A stretch of DNA of 64,000 nucleotides, taken from NCBI GenBank assembly GCA_023846275.1, contig JAIUJO010000090.1:1279255-1343254 (forward strand), written 5' to 3'. Made by a program: the position numbers and the translations under genes. Below are positions 38,815-53,900 of the stretch, in pieces; within the stretch, counting starts at the first letter, position 1, and each line of letters opens with the position of its first letter. The notes beneath the pieces are model-generated. The model saw only the letters and a program-made list of their open reading frames with translations, ran no database searches and had not been told where the DNA came from. The stretch comes from Vanilla planifolia. Lineage: Eukaryota > Streptophyta > Magnoliopsida > Asparagales > Orchidaceae.

Positions 38815-40195
38815 TTAATGTATACATTTAAAGTATTTTTTTACTTTGAAAAGGTTTATGAAACATTTTGATTCCTACTTAATTTTTTTTGAAGAATGTT
38901 ACACTCGATCTCTTTAGTATCTTTGAATGCAACTTTTGTAAGAAGGTTATCTTGTTTCTAAACCTTTTTTGCATTAATTAGGTTATATTATTATGTAACT
39001 TTAAGTCCTCTAACATGTTATGTTCACATAAGTTTACTTTGTTATATTACATCACCACAATTTGCCAGATTTCATCATAATATATATTACTAAATTTTTT
39101 AATAATTATTTTGAATAATTATGCCTTATTTAGTTTAGTAATTCATAATAAACCTAAAGCTAGTTCGAGTTAAGTTAAACAAATAGCTTTAAGGACATCT
39201 AAATCAGCTCTATCTAATTAATTATTAAATTTTTTTTTTGACTATTTTAGTTTCTATGGTTTATCTTTCTTTGCAAGATATTTCTATTTGTAATTATTTT
39301 TTTTTAAATAATAACTTTTTAATTATATTTATTTAGCTCTACAATTTGTAGTAATTCAAAACAATGAATATTTTTAACTTTTAGCACATTGCAAAGCAAT
39401 GTTCTTGTGAAACTTATTACTTTTCCAAAAAATGTTCATTTTTGTTTTGTTATATTGGAAAGAAATACTAATTGTCCTAACACATGACTTGAAGAACTTT
39501 TTTTTTTATAATATTACATTGTTTCAATTCATCTTATTTTAGTTTTACTATATACTTACCAAATATTAATAAATTAATTAACTATTATTTATGTGTTTTA
39601 GTTTGAAATTTTGCATGAAGTCTAAATGAGGCCCAATCAAGATGAAATAAATGTCATTGGACTCATCTCTATGATTTTTACCCAATTAAATGTTAATTTT
39701 TAAAGTTTAAAATTTTTAGATATTTTATTTTTTAGGGTTTTGGTAAGTATTATGAGATATTTTGATATGTACATTATTTTATATTGGAGAATATTGCACA
39801 CAATTTACTTGATACCTTGGAATGCAACTTTCTTATATAATTTAAGTTATTTTTCTGAAGTTTTCACTTTTATTTAGCTATATTCCTATGCTATCTAAAA
39901 TCTTCTCTCATGTGATGTTTAAGTTTCTCTTTTTTGGTTATATTATATTGCTTCAATCTTTTTCTTTACATGTTTAATACATATTAATTTAATATTAACA
40001 AAAATATTATTATCCAATAAGGACTGATCGAGATGAAAAAATGTCATTTGACTCACCTTGGTAATCTTTATCAATTTAAATGTTAATTTTTCCCATTTTA
40101 TCTTTAATATAACATACTTAATATTGAAATAATAGTTTGGTTTTCTTTTTATTTAATTTCTTAATTTGAAGTAATTTAGAATGAATTGTTGTTTT
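38815..40195 (+). repeat. Diverged ~400-bp tandem repeat array, forward block G
   Basis: Forward units resume after the composite block at ggtttatgaaacattttgat, then gaatgttacactcgatctct. Heads follow near 39165, 39630 (gatgaaataaatgtcattgg) and 40031 (gatgaaaaaatgtcatttga). About 200 bp of the unit is missing relative to the left edge at 30582, so the insertion was accompanied or followed by deletion. Confidence 0.75.
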
Positions 40196-42680
40196 AGTTT
40201 TAACTAAATATATAATGAAGTTCAAATGTCATCTATTAAGGAAGGGTAATATAACCAAAAAAAACTATGGATGCTTGCATGATAGGAAAATTAGAGTTTC
40301 ACAACAAAATAACCAAATTAAAATAAAACATTTAAAGAAATGAGGTACATTGTAGACCCAGGTTGAATTCTATGTAATTGATGAGCTTGATTATAACATC
40401 CCTTATTCAGATTAGAAACAAATAAAAATGTCCCATAAAAAATGGTGAAACCATTGAAAATAAAATTTTCAAAATATGTAAGTGAATGTTTTGTTGGATA
40501 ATGCTCATTATAATACATCCAATAATATGTGATTCATCATGATAGGACAACATTTTGAATTACTAGAAATTATCAAGTAAAATAGACATAAATATTAATA
40601 ATTGATTATTCTAATTTAAAGAAAATATATATTAAAGCTAAGACTAGATTAATTGACGTGGTGTAAAATAACTAAATCATATTGATATAATAGTCACATA
40701 AGAGAATATTTTATTTTTCATAGTAACATATGAAATTCAAAGTGAACATTTTGTAGAAATGAGATAAATTATTTGTAAATATTACAAAAATTTACTAATG
40801 AGAAATAAAAAATTATTGCTTGCAAGTTAAAATAAATTATGTTTTTACATAGTAACGGAAAGGAATATCTTGTAAAGCATGCTAACATCTTTGGAAACAA
40901 AAAACTTCGTAATATATGAACGAATATTTCGCTAGGTAAATCTTATCATGATGAGTCAAATGATGCTTATCTTGTCTTAACGAGACCTTGTTTGTAAGTT
41001 CCATGAATTATGAAAAACATAAGCTTAAATAACAATAAATAACTATTTTATTATCAATAAAATTTATTATAAAATAAAATTAGATAAGTTGAAGCATTGT
41101 ATTCTAACCAAATAAAAGCGATGAGAAGGTCACACTATATGAGATGTGCATTTACTTTGCAATAAGACAAAACTCAAATTGTAACTTTTGATGAAAATAA
41201 GATAAATCAAATGCAAAAATTTTACTATTAAAGAAATTAAGAGTAAAATTCTAAACTATGAGACAATATCAAAAATGAATTTTGTTAGTAAGCATGTCAA
41301 AGATCTAGAAAATAAAATATTTAAAAATGTTAAATATTAATGTTTGATTGGATAAAGCTAATGAAGATTAGCTCAACAATATTTTTTTTTTCTTGAATAG
41401 GCCTCACTTAGAATTAATAGTATATACCTATTTAAATAAATATTTATAAATTATTATGTAAATATTCAACTAATCTATAATAAAGTTGATAATGTAACAT
41501 AAGCAATACGAAATAATGTAAACATGACATGATGTAGAATTCGAGTTTAATAGTACAAGACCAATTCAAAGAAAAAATTTCTAAAAATGAGATAAATTTT
41601 ATGTGAAAGTCATTCTATTAAAACGAGGTCATCAAGCATCATAAACTCAATTATAAAATACGATATTATTTGAAAGTCTTGTAAAGTTCACCATAATCTT
41701 TAAAAATATAAAAAATAGTATTTAGTTTGATAGGTGTTCTCAAGGCAAGACAAACTAAGACTACTTCCTCTTAATTTGTCCTCAATTGCAACTATTATAA
41801 ATTATAAAAATAAAATAAGAAAATATAATAATAAAATTCTACTTTTAATCATAATAAAATTTATATTAAAGTTTAAATGAGATAAATTGAAGAAACATTG
41901 TATAACAAATTTCGAGTGCTGGTCACAGGAGATGATATTTTGTTACACAATGAAGCATTTTACAAAATGAGATAAATTGCACAAAAATATTGTATTCCAA
42001 GACATAAAGAAATGAAGAATAATATCCTCATTTGCTAAGAATTGGTAGAAAATTAAATGTCAAATAAAACTAGTAAATATTAAAAAATAAAATATTTAGA
42101 AATAAAAAAAAATGAATAATTAATTGTGTAGAAGTTATCAAGTTGAATCCAAGCACATTTTAATTTATTGCCATTTTAATGTCAAGTAAATATATATTAA
42201 AACTATAACAAGGTAAATTAAAGAAATATTATTATATTAAATAAACATCCATGAACATTACATCATCTATAAATGAAACAATTACGTAAAGCTACCTAAA
42301 AACTAAAATTTTAACAAATGTAGTAAATAAATATTGTATTTTATATTGCTTATCTAGACCAATAAAAAACTATTATTGTCATTTTGAGCAAATTTCATTT
42401 AGAACTATCACAAGTTACAAAAATAAATAAGAACAAATAATATTAATTATTAATTGAATATCAAATTAATAAGTATGAAAGGCAAAATGATATATATTCA
42501 ACAACTATAATTTAAAAAAATCAAGGTGATGCTAAGGTCACACAAGAGAAGATTTAGAATAAAATTGTAATGTAATAAACTCAAAGAAAAAAAATTTAAA
42601 AAATGAGACAAATTGTATAAGTCATATTATAGGATGCAAAGAAAAATTGATGAATCATCCAAGATCCTTAAAAAAATTTT
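40196..42680 (-). repeat. Diverged ~400-bp tandem repeat array, reverse block H
   Basis: Reverse anchors: ggaaaattagagtttcacaa (40286), gataatgctcattataat (40497), a tcacataagagaatatttta stretch (40693), gatgagtcaaatgatgctta (40950), gtcacactatatgagatgtg (41129), gtttgattggataaagctaa (41342) and onward. The 66-aa minus-strand frame at 40318-40518 reads along one forward unit and has no domain. Confidence 0.75.
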
Positions 42681-43470
42681 AACTAAAAAATCAATTTATT
42701 ATTTTTATGCTTATTTTGTTTGGAAATCTATAGTAATTCTAAAAACATTTTGATTAAGATAGTACAAATGTAATAGTATTCATCTCACGTTCACTTTTAA
42801 GATAAATATTTGTCTTTGAATTTTTTAATATATTTTCCCATGTATTTTTTGTGCATAAATGACATCTTGATTTGTACCTAATTTTATGGTTTAAATTACA
42901 ACACTTTGCTTTTTAAATATCTTGGAATCTAACATTTTAATAAATTTTATATCATTTCTTAATTTTTTTGACATTATTTTGTTTAAAAAACTTTTTTGCT
43001 CTAAATCTTCTCCCATTAATTATTAAAACAAATTTATTACTATTTATTCTTTTAACCTTTATCAACACATTTTAATTAAAAATAAGGTCCTATGTAGATG
43101 AAACAAAAGTCAGAGGACTAATCTTGTTGAGCTTAATCAAATTAAATATTCATTTTTATATTATTTTATATATTTCTTTCATGATGATTTGGCACTCTTT
43201 ATGAGGAATTTTTATTGATGCATGAATTGATGATTAAGAATATTGTAGACCATCTTTTGAGTTTTTTGGAGGGCAAGTTTGAAGTTAAAGTAATCTTATC
43301 TCTTTCATTTTTTTTGTTATACCATTATGAAACCTAGACATTCTCTTACCTGTCTTTACATAACATTTATTTTGTTGTATTATAAATCTTCATTTTATCA
43401 CATTATAGCTTCAACATATATTTATTATTTTTACTAATTTATTTTATAAATTCATAATAAATAAAATTTT
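42681..43470 (+). repeat. Short forward island in reverse array (about two units)
   Basis: Forward anchors appear for only about 790 bp: gattaagatagtacaaatgt (42741), cttggaatctaacattttaa (42921), gatgaaacaaaagtcagagg (43098), atgattaagaatattgtaga (43229). The sequence then reverts to reverse units at attcaaagatactaaagaga (about 43472). Both edges are abrupt. Confidence 0.7.
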
Positions 43471-46400
43471 GATTCAAAGATACTAAAGAGATCACCTTTA
43501 ACATCCTTAATTATGAAATTTTAACATCTTTAATTTATTGCCATTTTACTAATGCTAATTTACAATTACTAAACTTTTGTAAAGTACACAAACATAAATA
43601 ATGGCAAATTATCTTTTTAGTTTTAAAAAAAATGGTAAAAAACCTAAAATTTGACATATTAAAAGAATATGATATAAGTTAATCAAGCCTATGTAAAGGT
43701 CACTTGAGGCAAAAATTTAAGTTTCATAGTAACAAAAAAAATTTATAGAAAAAAATTGAAGAAATAAGACAAATTGTATAAGAAACATACACTGTTGGAT
43801 ACAAAGGAGATCAAATGTAATATTATCGATTGCCAAACCATGTATGAATCAAATTTTTTCATAAATTGAGTTAAAAAAGGATTAAAAAATAATAAAAATT
43901 GATGTTTGTATAAATTGTGGTAGTCACGTTATCTCAAGTGTATTTGTTTTTTCTCGGTAAGACCTCATTTACAATTACTATGAATTAAAAATTTTTCAGA
44001 AATATTCTATTATTTAAATAGTTTATAATTATAAAAATAAGCTCAAATTAGATGATCAAATTTTGTAATATAAATCAAAAAGTTAAATCAGATATCAAGG
44101 TCACCTGAGAGGAAATTTTAATATTATGGTATTCTATAGAGATCAAGCAAAACATCATTAAGTGATAGATCTGGTATGATTTGAAATGTCTCATGTAAAG
44201 AAGAAAAATTATATAAAAATAAAAAGAGGAAAAATATTAAAAAAAATAATTAATTGGATTGAATAGAATTAGAGTCATACTAATATAACATTCCATGGTG
44301 AAACATTTGAGGAAATGATCAATACTATAATAGATATTTGCTTTTGAAGGTAGATCAAAGATCAACTGTGACATCCGAGATAGTTAAATTATGTATAAAT
44401 TGAAATAGCTCATGGGGCATACAAAAACCTTAGAAAAATATTTATTCCAAAATATAAAAAAAAATTTAATTAGATGGAGCTCATTGTGATATTTCTAAAG
44501 ATGGTTTTTTCAATATGATCAAATGTTCATTCAAAGTTTTGTGAATTGCAAATCTAACTAACATAAATAAAAATAAGTAGTTATTTTAATGATAAGTATT
44601 TTTATATATTGATATTAAAATGAGAAAAATTGAAACAATATATTGTAACCAAATCAAAGACATGTGGACAATAAATTTGTGAAAATTTAGAGTTATATAG
44701 TAATATAAGGTGGAGTTTCATTTCATAACACTAAGAAGATCGAGTGCAACAAATTTGATCATTTGGTTAGGAATGAATTGAAACAACTAGTAAAAGTTAA
44801 CAAAAGAAAAGAAAATTAAGTATTTAAAAATAATGAAAAATGATAATTTAGTTGGTAAAGCTCATCGATACAAGTTCAATGAAGTTTGCTTTGTTTCGAT
44901 TGGACCTCTTTTGGAATTACTACAAAATACAAAAGAAATAATTTTAAGAAACTAAATGTAATTTTAATATTAGCTAAACATATATTAAAATTTAAATAAC
45001 ATAAATTAACGCAAGTGAATACATATAAATCAAGTCAATGGATAGCATACATAAGAAGAGATTTATAGTGACATAGCTGTATAAATTAAAAAAAGAAAAA
45101 TTTGTAGCAAAATTAGATAATTTACACTAGAGAGTTACTTTCTAATCTAATCAAGCAATTCAATTTGACTTCAACAATTATCTAATTTGGTATGAATTAA
45201 AATGTCTAAAATAGTACGCAAAACCATCTGAAATAAAATACTAAAAATACAAGAATAAATATTTTGTTTGATACATTGCATTAAGATAACTCTAACAACA
45301 TTTGCTTTATCTCTATTGGTCACATTACAAATTACTACAAATCAAAGAATTAAATAAGAAATAATAATAACAAATTATAATTTCAAAAATATTTCAATAT
45401 ACATTAAAGTTGAAATAAGATCAATTGAAGCAATATAATGACTAATTAAAAGTGACGTACGGGTGAGAAGTGGAGATTGCATGACATAGTAATTTAACCA
45501 AATAAAAGCAAACATTTTCAGGAAATGAGATAAATTTTACAAAATTGTTACATTCTATGATATTAAGGACATTGAAGGAAACATCCTTCAGCATCACATA
45601 AGATATGAAACAAATAGTCTCCATAAACATAATAAAAACTTTATGAAATAAAAAATTTTAAATATAGAATTGAATATTTAATTAGATAAAGCTAATTCAG
45701 AAACGCCTCATAACACTTGTTCAACTCATTAGAAATCCATTTGGAATTACTACAAAATATAAAATTAAATAAGCAATAATAATAAGAAATCATTATTTTC
45801 ATGTTAAATATTTCTTATAAACAATGAGATAAATTTATGTGTTGCAAAATAACTAAGTCGATGTGATGTAAAGATCACATGATAGGAGATTATGTGATAT
45901 TGTCAATTCACCAAATCAATTAAAAAAAATTGAAAGAATGAGATAAATTATTTGAGAAAATAACCTTTGAAGATATTAAGGTGATTGACTATAAAATAAT
46001 AAAATTTCATTTCATGTAAGTGTCAAATAGTACTAAAAAGCATGAAAAAATTAATGTAATATAACAAATTAAAAAAAATATTAAGGTAATAAAGGATGAG
46101 AATTAGAATTTTATAGTAATATAACCATTCCAAATCAAAATGTTTAAGAAATGAAATAAATCATATAGAAAAGGATGCATCTGAACTTACTAAGGAAATA
46201 AATTATATCCTAGATCATCACATCAAGTAGGAATTGAAATGTCTCATAAAGCATTTAATGGGGCTATGAAAATAAAAAGTTTAAGAAATTTAAAATTAAA
46301 TATTTCATTAAATATGGGTTGGTGAGATGAGCCCTTGGATGTTTGTTGTCAATATCAAACTTTGTTTGGAACTAATATAATTTTGAATGTAAATAAATAT

Positions 46401-49400
46401 AAATAATAATAACATATTATTTTGATATGAATGATGTATATATATATATATATATATTAATGTTGAAATAAGATAAATTAGGGCAATGTAATATATGTAA
46501 ATAAAGGCAATGTAAAAGTCACATGATAAGAGATTTAGGGTTATATTGTAATATAATCAAATCAAAGAAAAAATTTAAAAAATGAGATAAATATACAAGA
46601 AAAAAACATTAAAATATGTTAAAGAGAGCTAATGCAAAATTTTCAATTGTCAAATATTGAACAAATTAAACTGACTTACAAAGTGGATAAAAAATGAACC
46701 TTTAAATGGACAAAGTTTATTAGGACGACTCAAACATTGCTTGTTTCATGTTGAACGGACTGTATTTAGAGTTTTTTTCAAACTAGAATGGCAAACATGT
46801 ATGCATAATAACAAGGTATTATGTTACAATAAGTAAATATGTATTAAATTTGAAATGTGATGAATTAATGAAATGTAATATTGCAAAAACAAGGTTAAGT
46901 AAAAGTAAGAGATTTGAATTTTCATAGTAATATTACTAAATCAAAGCAAAAAATTTTTAGAAATGACCAAAATTGTGTGGTAAAGATATATCTCAAGAAA
47001 CTAATAATATCAAGTGTAACATACTCAATCATCATATAATGCACAAAACTAAATTTGAACAATGTGAGCCAATATTATGAAAAATAATATTTTATAAAAT
47101 AAAAAAAAATAATTTTTTTATAAAATTAGCGAAACTAGTTCCAATAACATTTATCTAGTTATCCATTAGACTTCTTTCGAATTATGATAAATTAACAAAG
47201 TAAATTTTAGTAAATAATAAGAAAATACTATTTTAGGCATTGTTACCAAGAAAAGGATTGCAATGTAAAGCTCACAAAAGAGGAGAGTTAGTGTTTCATA
47301 GCAATATAACATGAATCATAACAAAAAATTTGTCAAAAACATTATTAGGGTAATTTCATTCAATGACATCAAAATAGATTGAGTATAAAATTCTCAATTA
47401 TTCAACCCAATGCAAATAAAATTATCTCATATACTTTTTTTAAAAAAATTTCAAAAAAAATATAAAAATATATAAATTAATATTTACTTTGATAATTTTT
47501 ATGATGATGAGTATAACAATATTTATTTCATCTTAATCAGACCTCATTTTTATTACTATGAATAATAAAAAATAAAATAATAATAAATATAAATATTTAC
47601 TATTTACATATTAATTAAATATATGTTAATGCTAAAATGATATAAATTAAAGCAATGTAAAATTACGAAAGCAATGTAAAAAATTTGAATATATGATACA
47701 AACTGTATAACATGTTGCATAACATGATACCAAAGGGATCAAACCAAAAAAATCATTGAAAAATATAGAAAACTCTGTTTGACAACATTTAGAATTATTG
47801 TAAATTGCCATATAAAAAATAATAAATAATTAGAAGATATTTTTTCAAATTTAAATACATTTTTTAAATGTTGTTGAAATGAGATAAATTGAAGATTGTG
47901 AGCCAAGCAAATCAAAGAGATGTTTTGGGTCAAATAAGGGGAGAACTTGAGTTTCATGGTAATATAACCAAATTAAAGAAAATGTTTTGATGAAATGAGA
48001 TACATTATATAGAAATAATACATTCCAAGAAGTAAAGGCATTAATCAAAACATTTTCAAAGCTTTCAAGAGAAGTCACATGACATTTGTTAAGTCTTAAT
48101 AAGAAAACTCATTAAGAATTATGATGAATTACAAATTTAAATAAAAACAAATAACATGAAATTCTTATCTTAATATTAAGTTAATAGGACTTAAAGTTTA
48201 AATGACACAAATTTGTACATTTTAATATTTAATAAAAATGTGATAACTTAGAAATGAGATAAATTAAAGCAATGTAACTTAACCAAATAAAAGATTCGAT
48301 ATGCCACATAATAGAAAATCTAAGCTTAGGTAGTAATATAATAAAATCACATTCAAAATTATGGTTCAAATTAAAAATGTCTTTGCAAAACTTACTTAAT
48401 CAGTGAAAAATATTTAACAAAATCCAAATCAATTTCTAAATAGGTAGAGTGCATCGAGACTAATGCAAGTACATTTATTCAGTATTTGTTGTATTTTTTA
48501 GAATTACAATGAATTACAATATTAAAAATAATAAACTGTAATATATTTTTAATTTTTTAATTAATTTAGGACATATTAAAGCCAAAAGGGTTAAAATCAT
48601 GTTACGTAATATAACCAAATGAATAAGATGCAAGGGACAATTGTTCTTAAATTTGGAGTTACATGGCATTATAATAAAAGAAAAAAAAATTGGAACAAAC
48701 TTGATAAATTGTATTGGGTAGTTGTTCTGCAAGTTATTAAAACGTTCAAGTATAACAACTTTTATCTTTAAATCTGGTATGAATCAAAATCTTTGGTAAA
48801 ATGTGCCAAAAACCCTATGCAATAAAATATCAAGGAATATACAAAAATTATTTAGTTGGATAAAAATTATCAAAACATGTTGGATGGCCTTCTCTACATC
48901 ACTATCAAAGTTTTTTAATAATAACTAAGAATTAGCAAAGTAAATTAATATAGAAAATAAGTGCATATTATTTAGATATTAACAAATATATAACAAAATA
49001 AAAATGAGATAAATTCAAAAAAATATAACACATCGAAATCAATGATATATAATGGTCACATTAGATAAGAATTGTAGTTTTATAGTAATTAACCAAATTA
49101 TAGTTAAAAAGTTATAGAAACTATACAAATTCTACAAAAACTTTTTATTCAAAGATACTAAAGTGGACCATAAAACTCTTTATTTCAAATCATGTATAAG
49201 CCTAAAATGTTGTAATAAATTCAAACTACTGAAATGATATTTAAAAATATTAAAATGAACATTTAATTTGATGGAATGGTTTTATATGAGTTCATTGGTG
49301 TTAGTTTGATCTCCATCAAGCATTGTTTACAATTACCATGTGGCATAAGATTAAATAAACTTCTTTAAAAATAAAATATAATTTTGCTATTAATTAAATA

Positions 49401-49865
49401 TAAAATATAATAAAAATGAGATAAATTGAATGATAGTAATGTAATAAAACAATAGATTTCATGGTAAATAAGACTAGGGCAAATATTGGGTTGCACTCCA
49501 GGATACTTGAGGAATCTTGTGTAGCATCCTCAATCATCAAAATATATTACAAAGGAAAATGTCTATTGAAACTTGACAAAATATTTGAAAATAATTTTTT
49601 TTGAAGTACAAAAATGAATTTTTAGTTTGATAATGATCAACAAGATGAGTTCAATGACATTTGTTTCACCTCGAATATACCTCATAAGCACTTAATGTTG
49701 ATTACCAAAGTAAATAAGCACAAAAAAGAATCAATTATTAATTTAGTAATAAAAATTTATATATTAATGCTAAAATGTGATAATTTATAGCAATTCAATA
49801 TATTGAAATAAAAGTGATGTGAATGTCACTCGATGCATTGCATGAATAATATTAGGATTATGATC
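43471..49865 (-). repeat. Diverged ~400-bp tandem repeat array, reverse block I
   Basis: About 6.4 kb of reverse units. Typical anchors are aaggtcacttgaggcaaaaa (43697), ggagctcattgtgat (44476), ggtaaagctcatcgatacaa (44856), gagttactttctaatctaat (45132), attagataaagctaattcag (45672), ggtaatataaccaaattaaa (47958) and gataaattg-type blocks throughout. The minus-strand frames of 62-75 aa (45442-45630, 47739-47957, 47851-48078, 48514-48732) follow the T-rich sense of the unit and are not genes. Confidence 0.78.
46437..46457. repeat. (TA)n microsatellite
   Basis: A 21-bp perfect alternating run, the longest in the window. It lies at the TA-rich part of a reverse array unit, just before ttaatgttgaaataagataa, so it is an expansion of the normal atatatattaa of the unit. 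Confidence 0.85.
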
Positions 49866-50950
49866 ATAAGTATGATAGAGATTTGATAGGCTCACTTTAT
49901 ACATTTAATATAAATTTTAGAGCCCCACTTTAGATTCATAATACAAAATATTTGTTTAAATTATGTCATTTGGGTTAGTGACTGCTATGGTACCTTTGTA
50001 ATACTTTAGTTCGGTATTTCGACATATTCGCAAATGTTTTCCTTAATCATGATATTGATTATATTCTTCTTATATAGGCTTGTTATTATACCTCATCACT
50101 AAATGTATAATTTATAATATGACTTCTACATTCCTTATTAACCCATAGCTTAGACCTTACTTTTAGTTTTAGGGTAAAGAGGTAAGAGATTGCTTAATTG
50201 TCAAAGATAGAGAACTTCATGTTGTGCATCTAGTAGTTCAAGTAGTTTTACTTGCATCTTCTGTTCATGTAGCAATGTTGTTTTTTAGTTATAATTTTGA
50301 TTTCATTTTTTATGCACTTTAGGGGAATATGACATTTTATTCTATACTTTGAAAGAAGCCCCATTATAATTTTTTAATAAGCTGGAATTATGGACTTGTG
50401 AATAATTTGTTAATTATGAAGTTTCATTGTCATTTTATGTGAAGATTATTTTACTATTTATTGGTACCTTTGCTATTATGTAAACTTCAATGAGCTATAT
50501 GTGTTACTTAGCCTAGAAAATAATTTAGTATTAGTTGGGTGAATAGTTATTAAAGGACATGATTGCCTTTTTATATTATACTACAAGCTTGCAATAAATT
50601 TTGAGATCATAATTAAAAATTTAAATATTAAGCCTTGAGAGTGCATGGTGCTACTCAAGTACATTTTATTACTACGTTGATGTTTCTGCACCCACTACTT
50701 TAAGTTGAAGAAAGTATTTTTCTTTTAAAATGTCAAATGTGACAATTTGTTAGTGCAAACAAATACAAACATTAACGAATGTCTTCTATAATATTTTAGC
50801 TGATTGGTTGATCTCTTATTTGTTAGACTAGCTACCAGTTAAAATGAGTTACACTGTCAATAATAAAGGTTAGTACATTGCTACTACAAGTTTCGTAACC
50901 TATATTTTGTGCATCAAATAGAAATAAATTGATTATGGCAAAGGTTTTAC
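49866..50950. other. Unrecognised single-copy segment at an orientation switch
   Basis: Reverse units stop near 49865 (gatgtgaatgtcactcgatg) and forward units begin near 50951 (ttacaaacattctaaaaatt). The 1.1 kb between them has no unit anchors, no open frame over 60 aa and no motif I can name. It has a more mixed composition (for example gggtaaagaggtaagagatt and tagctaccagttaaaatgag). It could be an old transposon fragment or the original non-repetitive boundary between two opposed arrays. Confidence 0.5.
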
Positions 50951-53900
50951 AAACATTCTAAAAATTCAAAATTAGTTACAATATAGATAAAAAAAATGTC
51001 ATTTCACTCTTATGAAAGAAGCCTTTTCTAATTAAATATTAGCATTCATATTTTTTAAAAACAATTTAATATTTGAATATCTTGACATATTCTATGAAAC
51101 AATTTGATTGACTTATGCATATTAAATAGAAGGGGTTACACCCAATCTATTTGTTTCATCGAATGGAGCTTTCAAGTATAATTTATATTATTTTTCCAAA
51201 GCTCATATATTGCTGTTAAACTCTAATTCTGCTCTGATGTGACATTGACATTGACATTGACATTATTTTGATTTTGTTATAATCTATTATGTTAATTAAT
51301 ATCATTCAACTTTAATATATGATTAAGTATTATAAAAATATAGTTTATTATTATTTATGATTATTTATGTTCATAATTCACGATAATACTAAACAAGGGC
51401 AATCCAATCATTATATATTTTAATAAATTTTTTTATATTTTATTTTTTAACTTTTAATATTGCTTTATGAGACTTTTTTATTGACACATGATTTTACAAT
51501 TATGAATGTTACACACAATCTCCTTAACATCCTGAAATTAAAAGCTTTAGGATAATTTATCTTATCTTTTTCTAATATTTAGCTTTTAATTCGTTATGTT
51601 ACGATGAAGCTTTAATTATCTACTCATGTTTTTTTATATCATTTTGATTTAGTTATATTATATTATTTTATTTTTTATAATTTTTGTTATATTATATATT
51701 TAATGAATATTAAATTAATAATTTTTGATTTTTAACCTTTATTTATTTTTGTATTTCATAGTATTTCCAAATGAAGCCTGATCTAAAAAAAATAGAGATC
51801 AATGCACCACCCTCAACTTGCTCATTGCAAATAAATAATAAATGTTTATATTTTTAAATATATTGCTTTACAGAATTTTGGCATGCTTCATGATTCATTT
51901 AATTCATTTCCTAGTTTAATAGTTGAGGGTGCTAGACTCTATCATCTTATTACATATGAATGTAACAATCTAATAAAATTTGTCTTTTTTTTAAAATATT
52001 TTTCTTTCATTTTATTATATTTCTATTAAACTCTAATTCTACTTTTATGTGACATCGACATCATTTTGATTTGGGTACTTTCCTTTGGTATAATTTATTT
52101 TATTTTAATTTTAAGATATTTTTTAGGAATAAAATACTATATTTTTATTATTTATTCTTATTTACTTTTGTGATTCATAGTATGTTGGAGCACAACATTC
52201 TAATACATTTTATCCCATTTCTTCACAATTTTTACATAATTTTGTTAAATTACTATAAAACTCTAACTTTTCTCTCAAATGACAATTGCATTGCTTTCAT
52301 TTTATGATATCACAATAGTTTAATTATACTTATTTAAACTTTAGTATATATTACTTAATATTAAAATAATATTTTTTTTATATTAATTTACTTTAGCAAT
52401 TCACAGTAATTTCGACTATGCTCTAATCAGGAAAAAATTAATTTTTTGACTTAACTCGATGAGTTTTTCTAATTTAATTTTAACTTTTAGATTATTAAAT
52501 ATTTCATTTTGTAGGGTTTAGGCATATATTATGTGATATTTTGATTAATTTCAAACTTAATGAACTTGGATTGCTATACTCAAAGTTGTTGGTACATTTA
52601 TATACATCTTAGAACAATTTATTTCATTTTTTAAAACATTTCACTCTTTTTCTTATATTATTATGGGACTCTAAATCTCGTCCCTTGTGACTTTATATCA
52701 CTTTAATTATATATTGCCTCAATTTTTCTTATTTGTTGTTTATGTATATTTACATCAAAAATTTATAGTGATTCCAAAAGACGTCTAATCGAGATGAAAA
52801 AGATGTTATCAAACTTTTCTCATCAAGTTTTTTCCAATTAAATAACATTTTTTTATTTTTAAATATCTTTATTTCTAGGGTTTTTGCATGATTTATGAGA
52901 TATTTGAATTTGTATTAGGTTTGAAGATTAAGCATGGTAACTTAGTCTGCTTATTATTGTGGAATTGATGTTTTTGATACAATTTATGGCATATCATTAA
53001 TTTTATTGATTTTTTTGGATATATTGTTACATAGCTCTAAATCTCATATTGTGTGACTTTCATGTTAGTTTGATTTTGTTATATTATATTAACTTATCTT
53101 ATCTTAGCTTTAAATTTATTTTAAAATAATAATTTATTATAATTTGTCTATTCACTTTGGCAGTTCATACTAATGCTAAACAGGGTCTAACTGAGTTGAA
53201 ATATGTCATTAGAATAATCTGAATGTATTATCTCTAATAAAATATTAATTTTTACATTTTTAAATATTTAATTTTATTTGGTTCATGTGTTGTTTATGTG
53301 ACATTTCAATTTCCACTTGATTTGATAATTATGCATGTCAAACTCAATCTCCTTACGATGTTTGAATGCAAGTATTTCATACACTTTATAAGATTTTCTA
53401 ATTGGTTTTTCTTTCATTTTGCTATATTGGGGATAAACTAAAAATCTCTTCTTGTGTCACCCTCACATGTTTTAATTTTGTAATATAACATTACTACTAT
53501 TTTCCTAATTTTTAGTACATCATATATTTAATTCGTGTTAAAAAGAAAAATTTATTTTTAATTAAGCACATTTATTTCTTTTTTCATAGTTATTTCAAAG
53601 ATGACCTTATTGTGACAAAACAACCTTCGTTTGACTCATCTCAAAGGGCTCTATTTAATTAAATATTTTATTTTATTTTTGGGGATATTTTATTTTAAAA
53701 TTTTGTAATTATTATTGAATTGTTTAATTTTTTACCTTTTTTGGTAATAAGAAAGGTTACAATAAAACTCAAACTCTCTTTTTGTGTGACTATTACATCC
53801 TTCAAAATTATTTATATTACATTGTTTTAATTTTTATCTTTTTAGCACAACATATATATAGTTAATATTAAATTTATAATTTATTATTGCTTTTGCTCAC

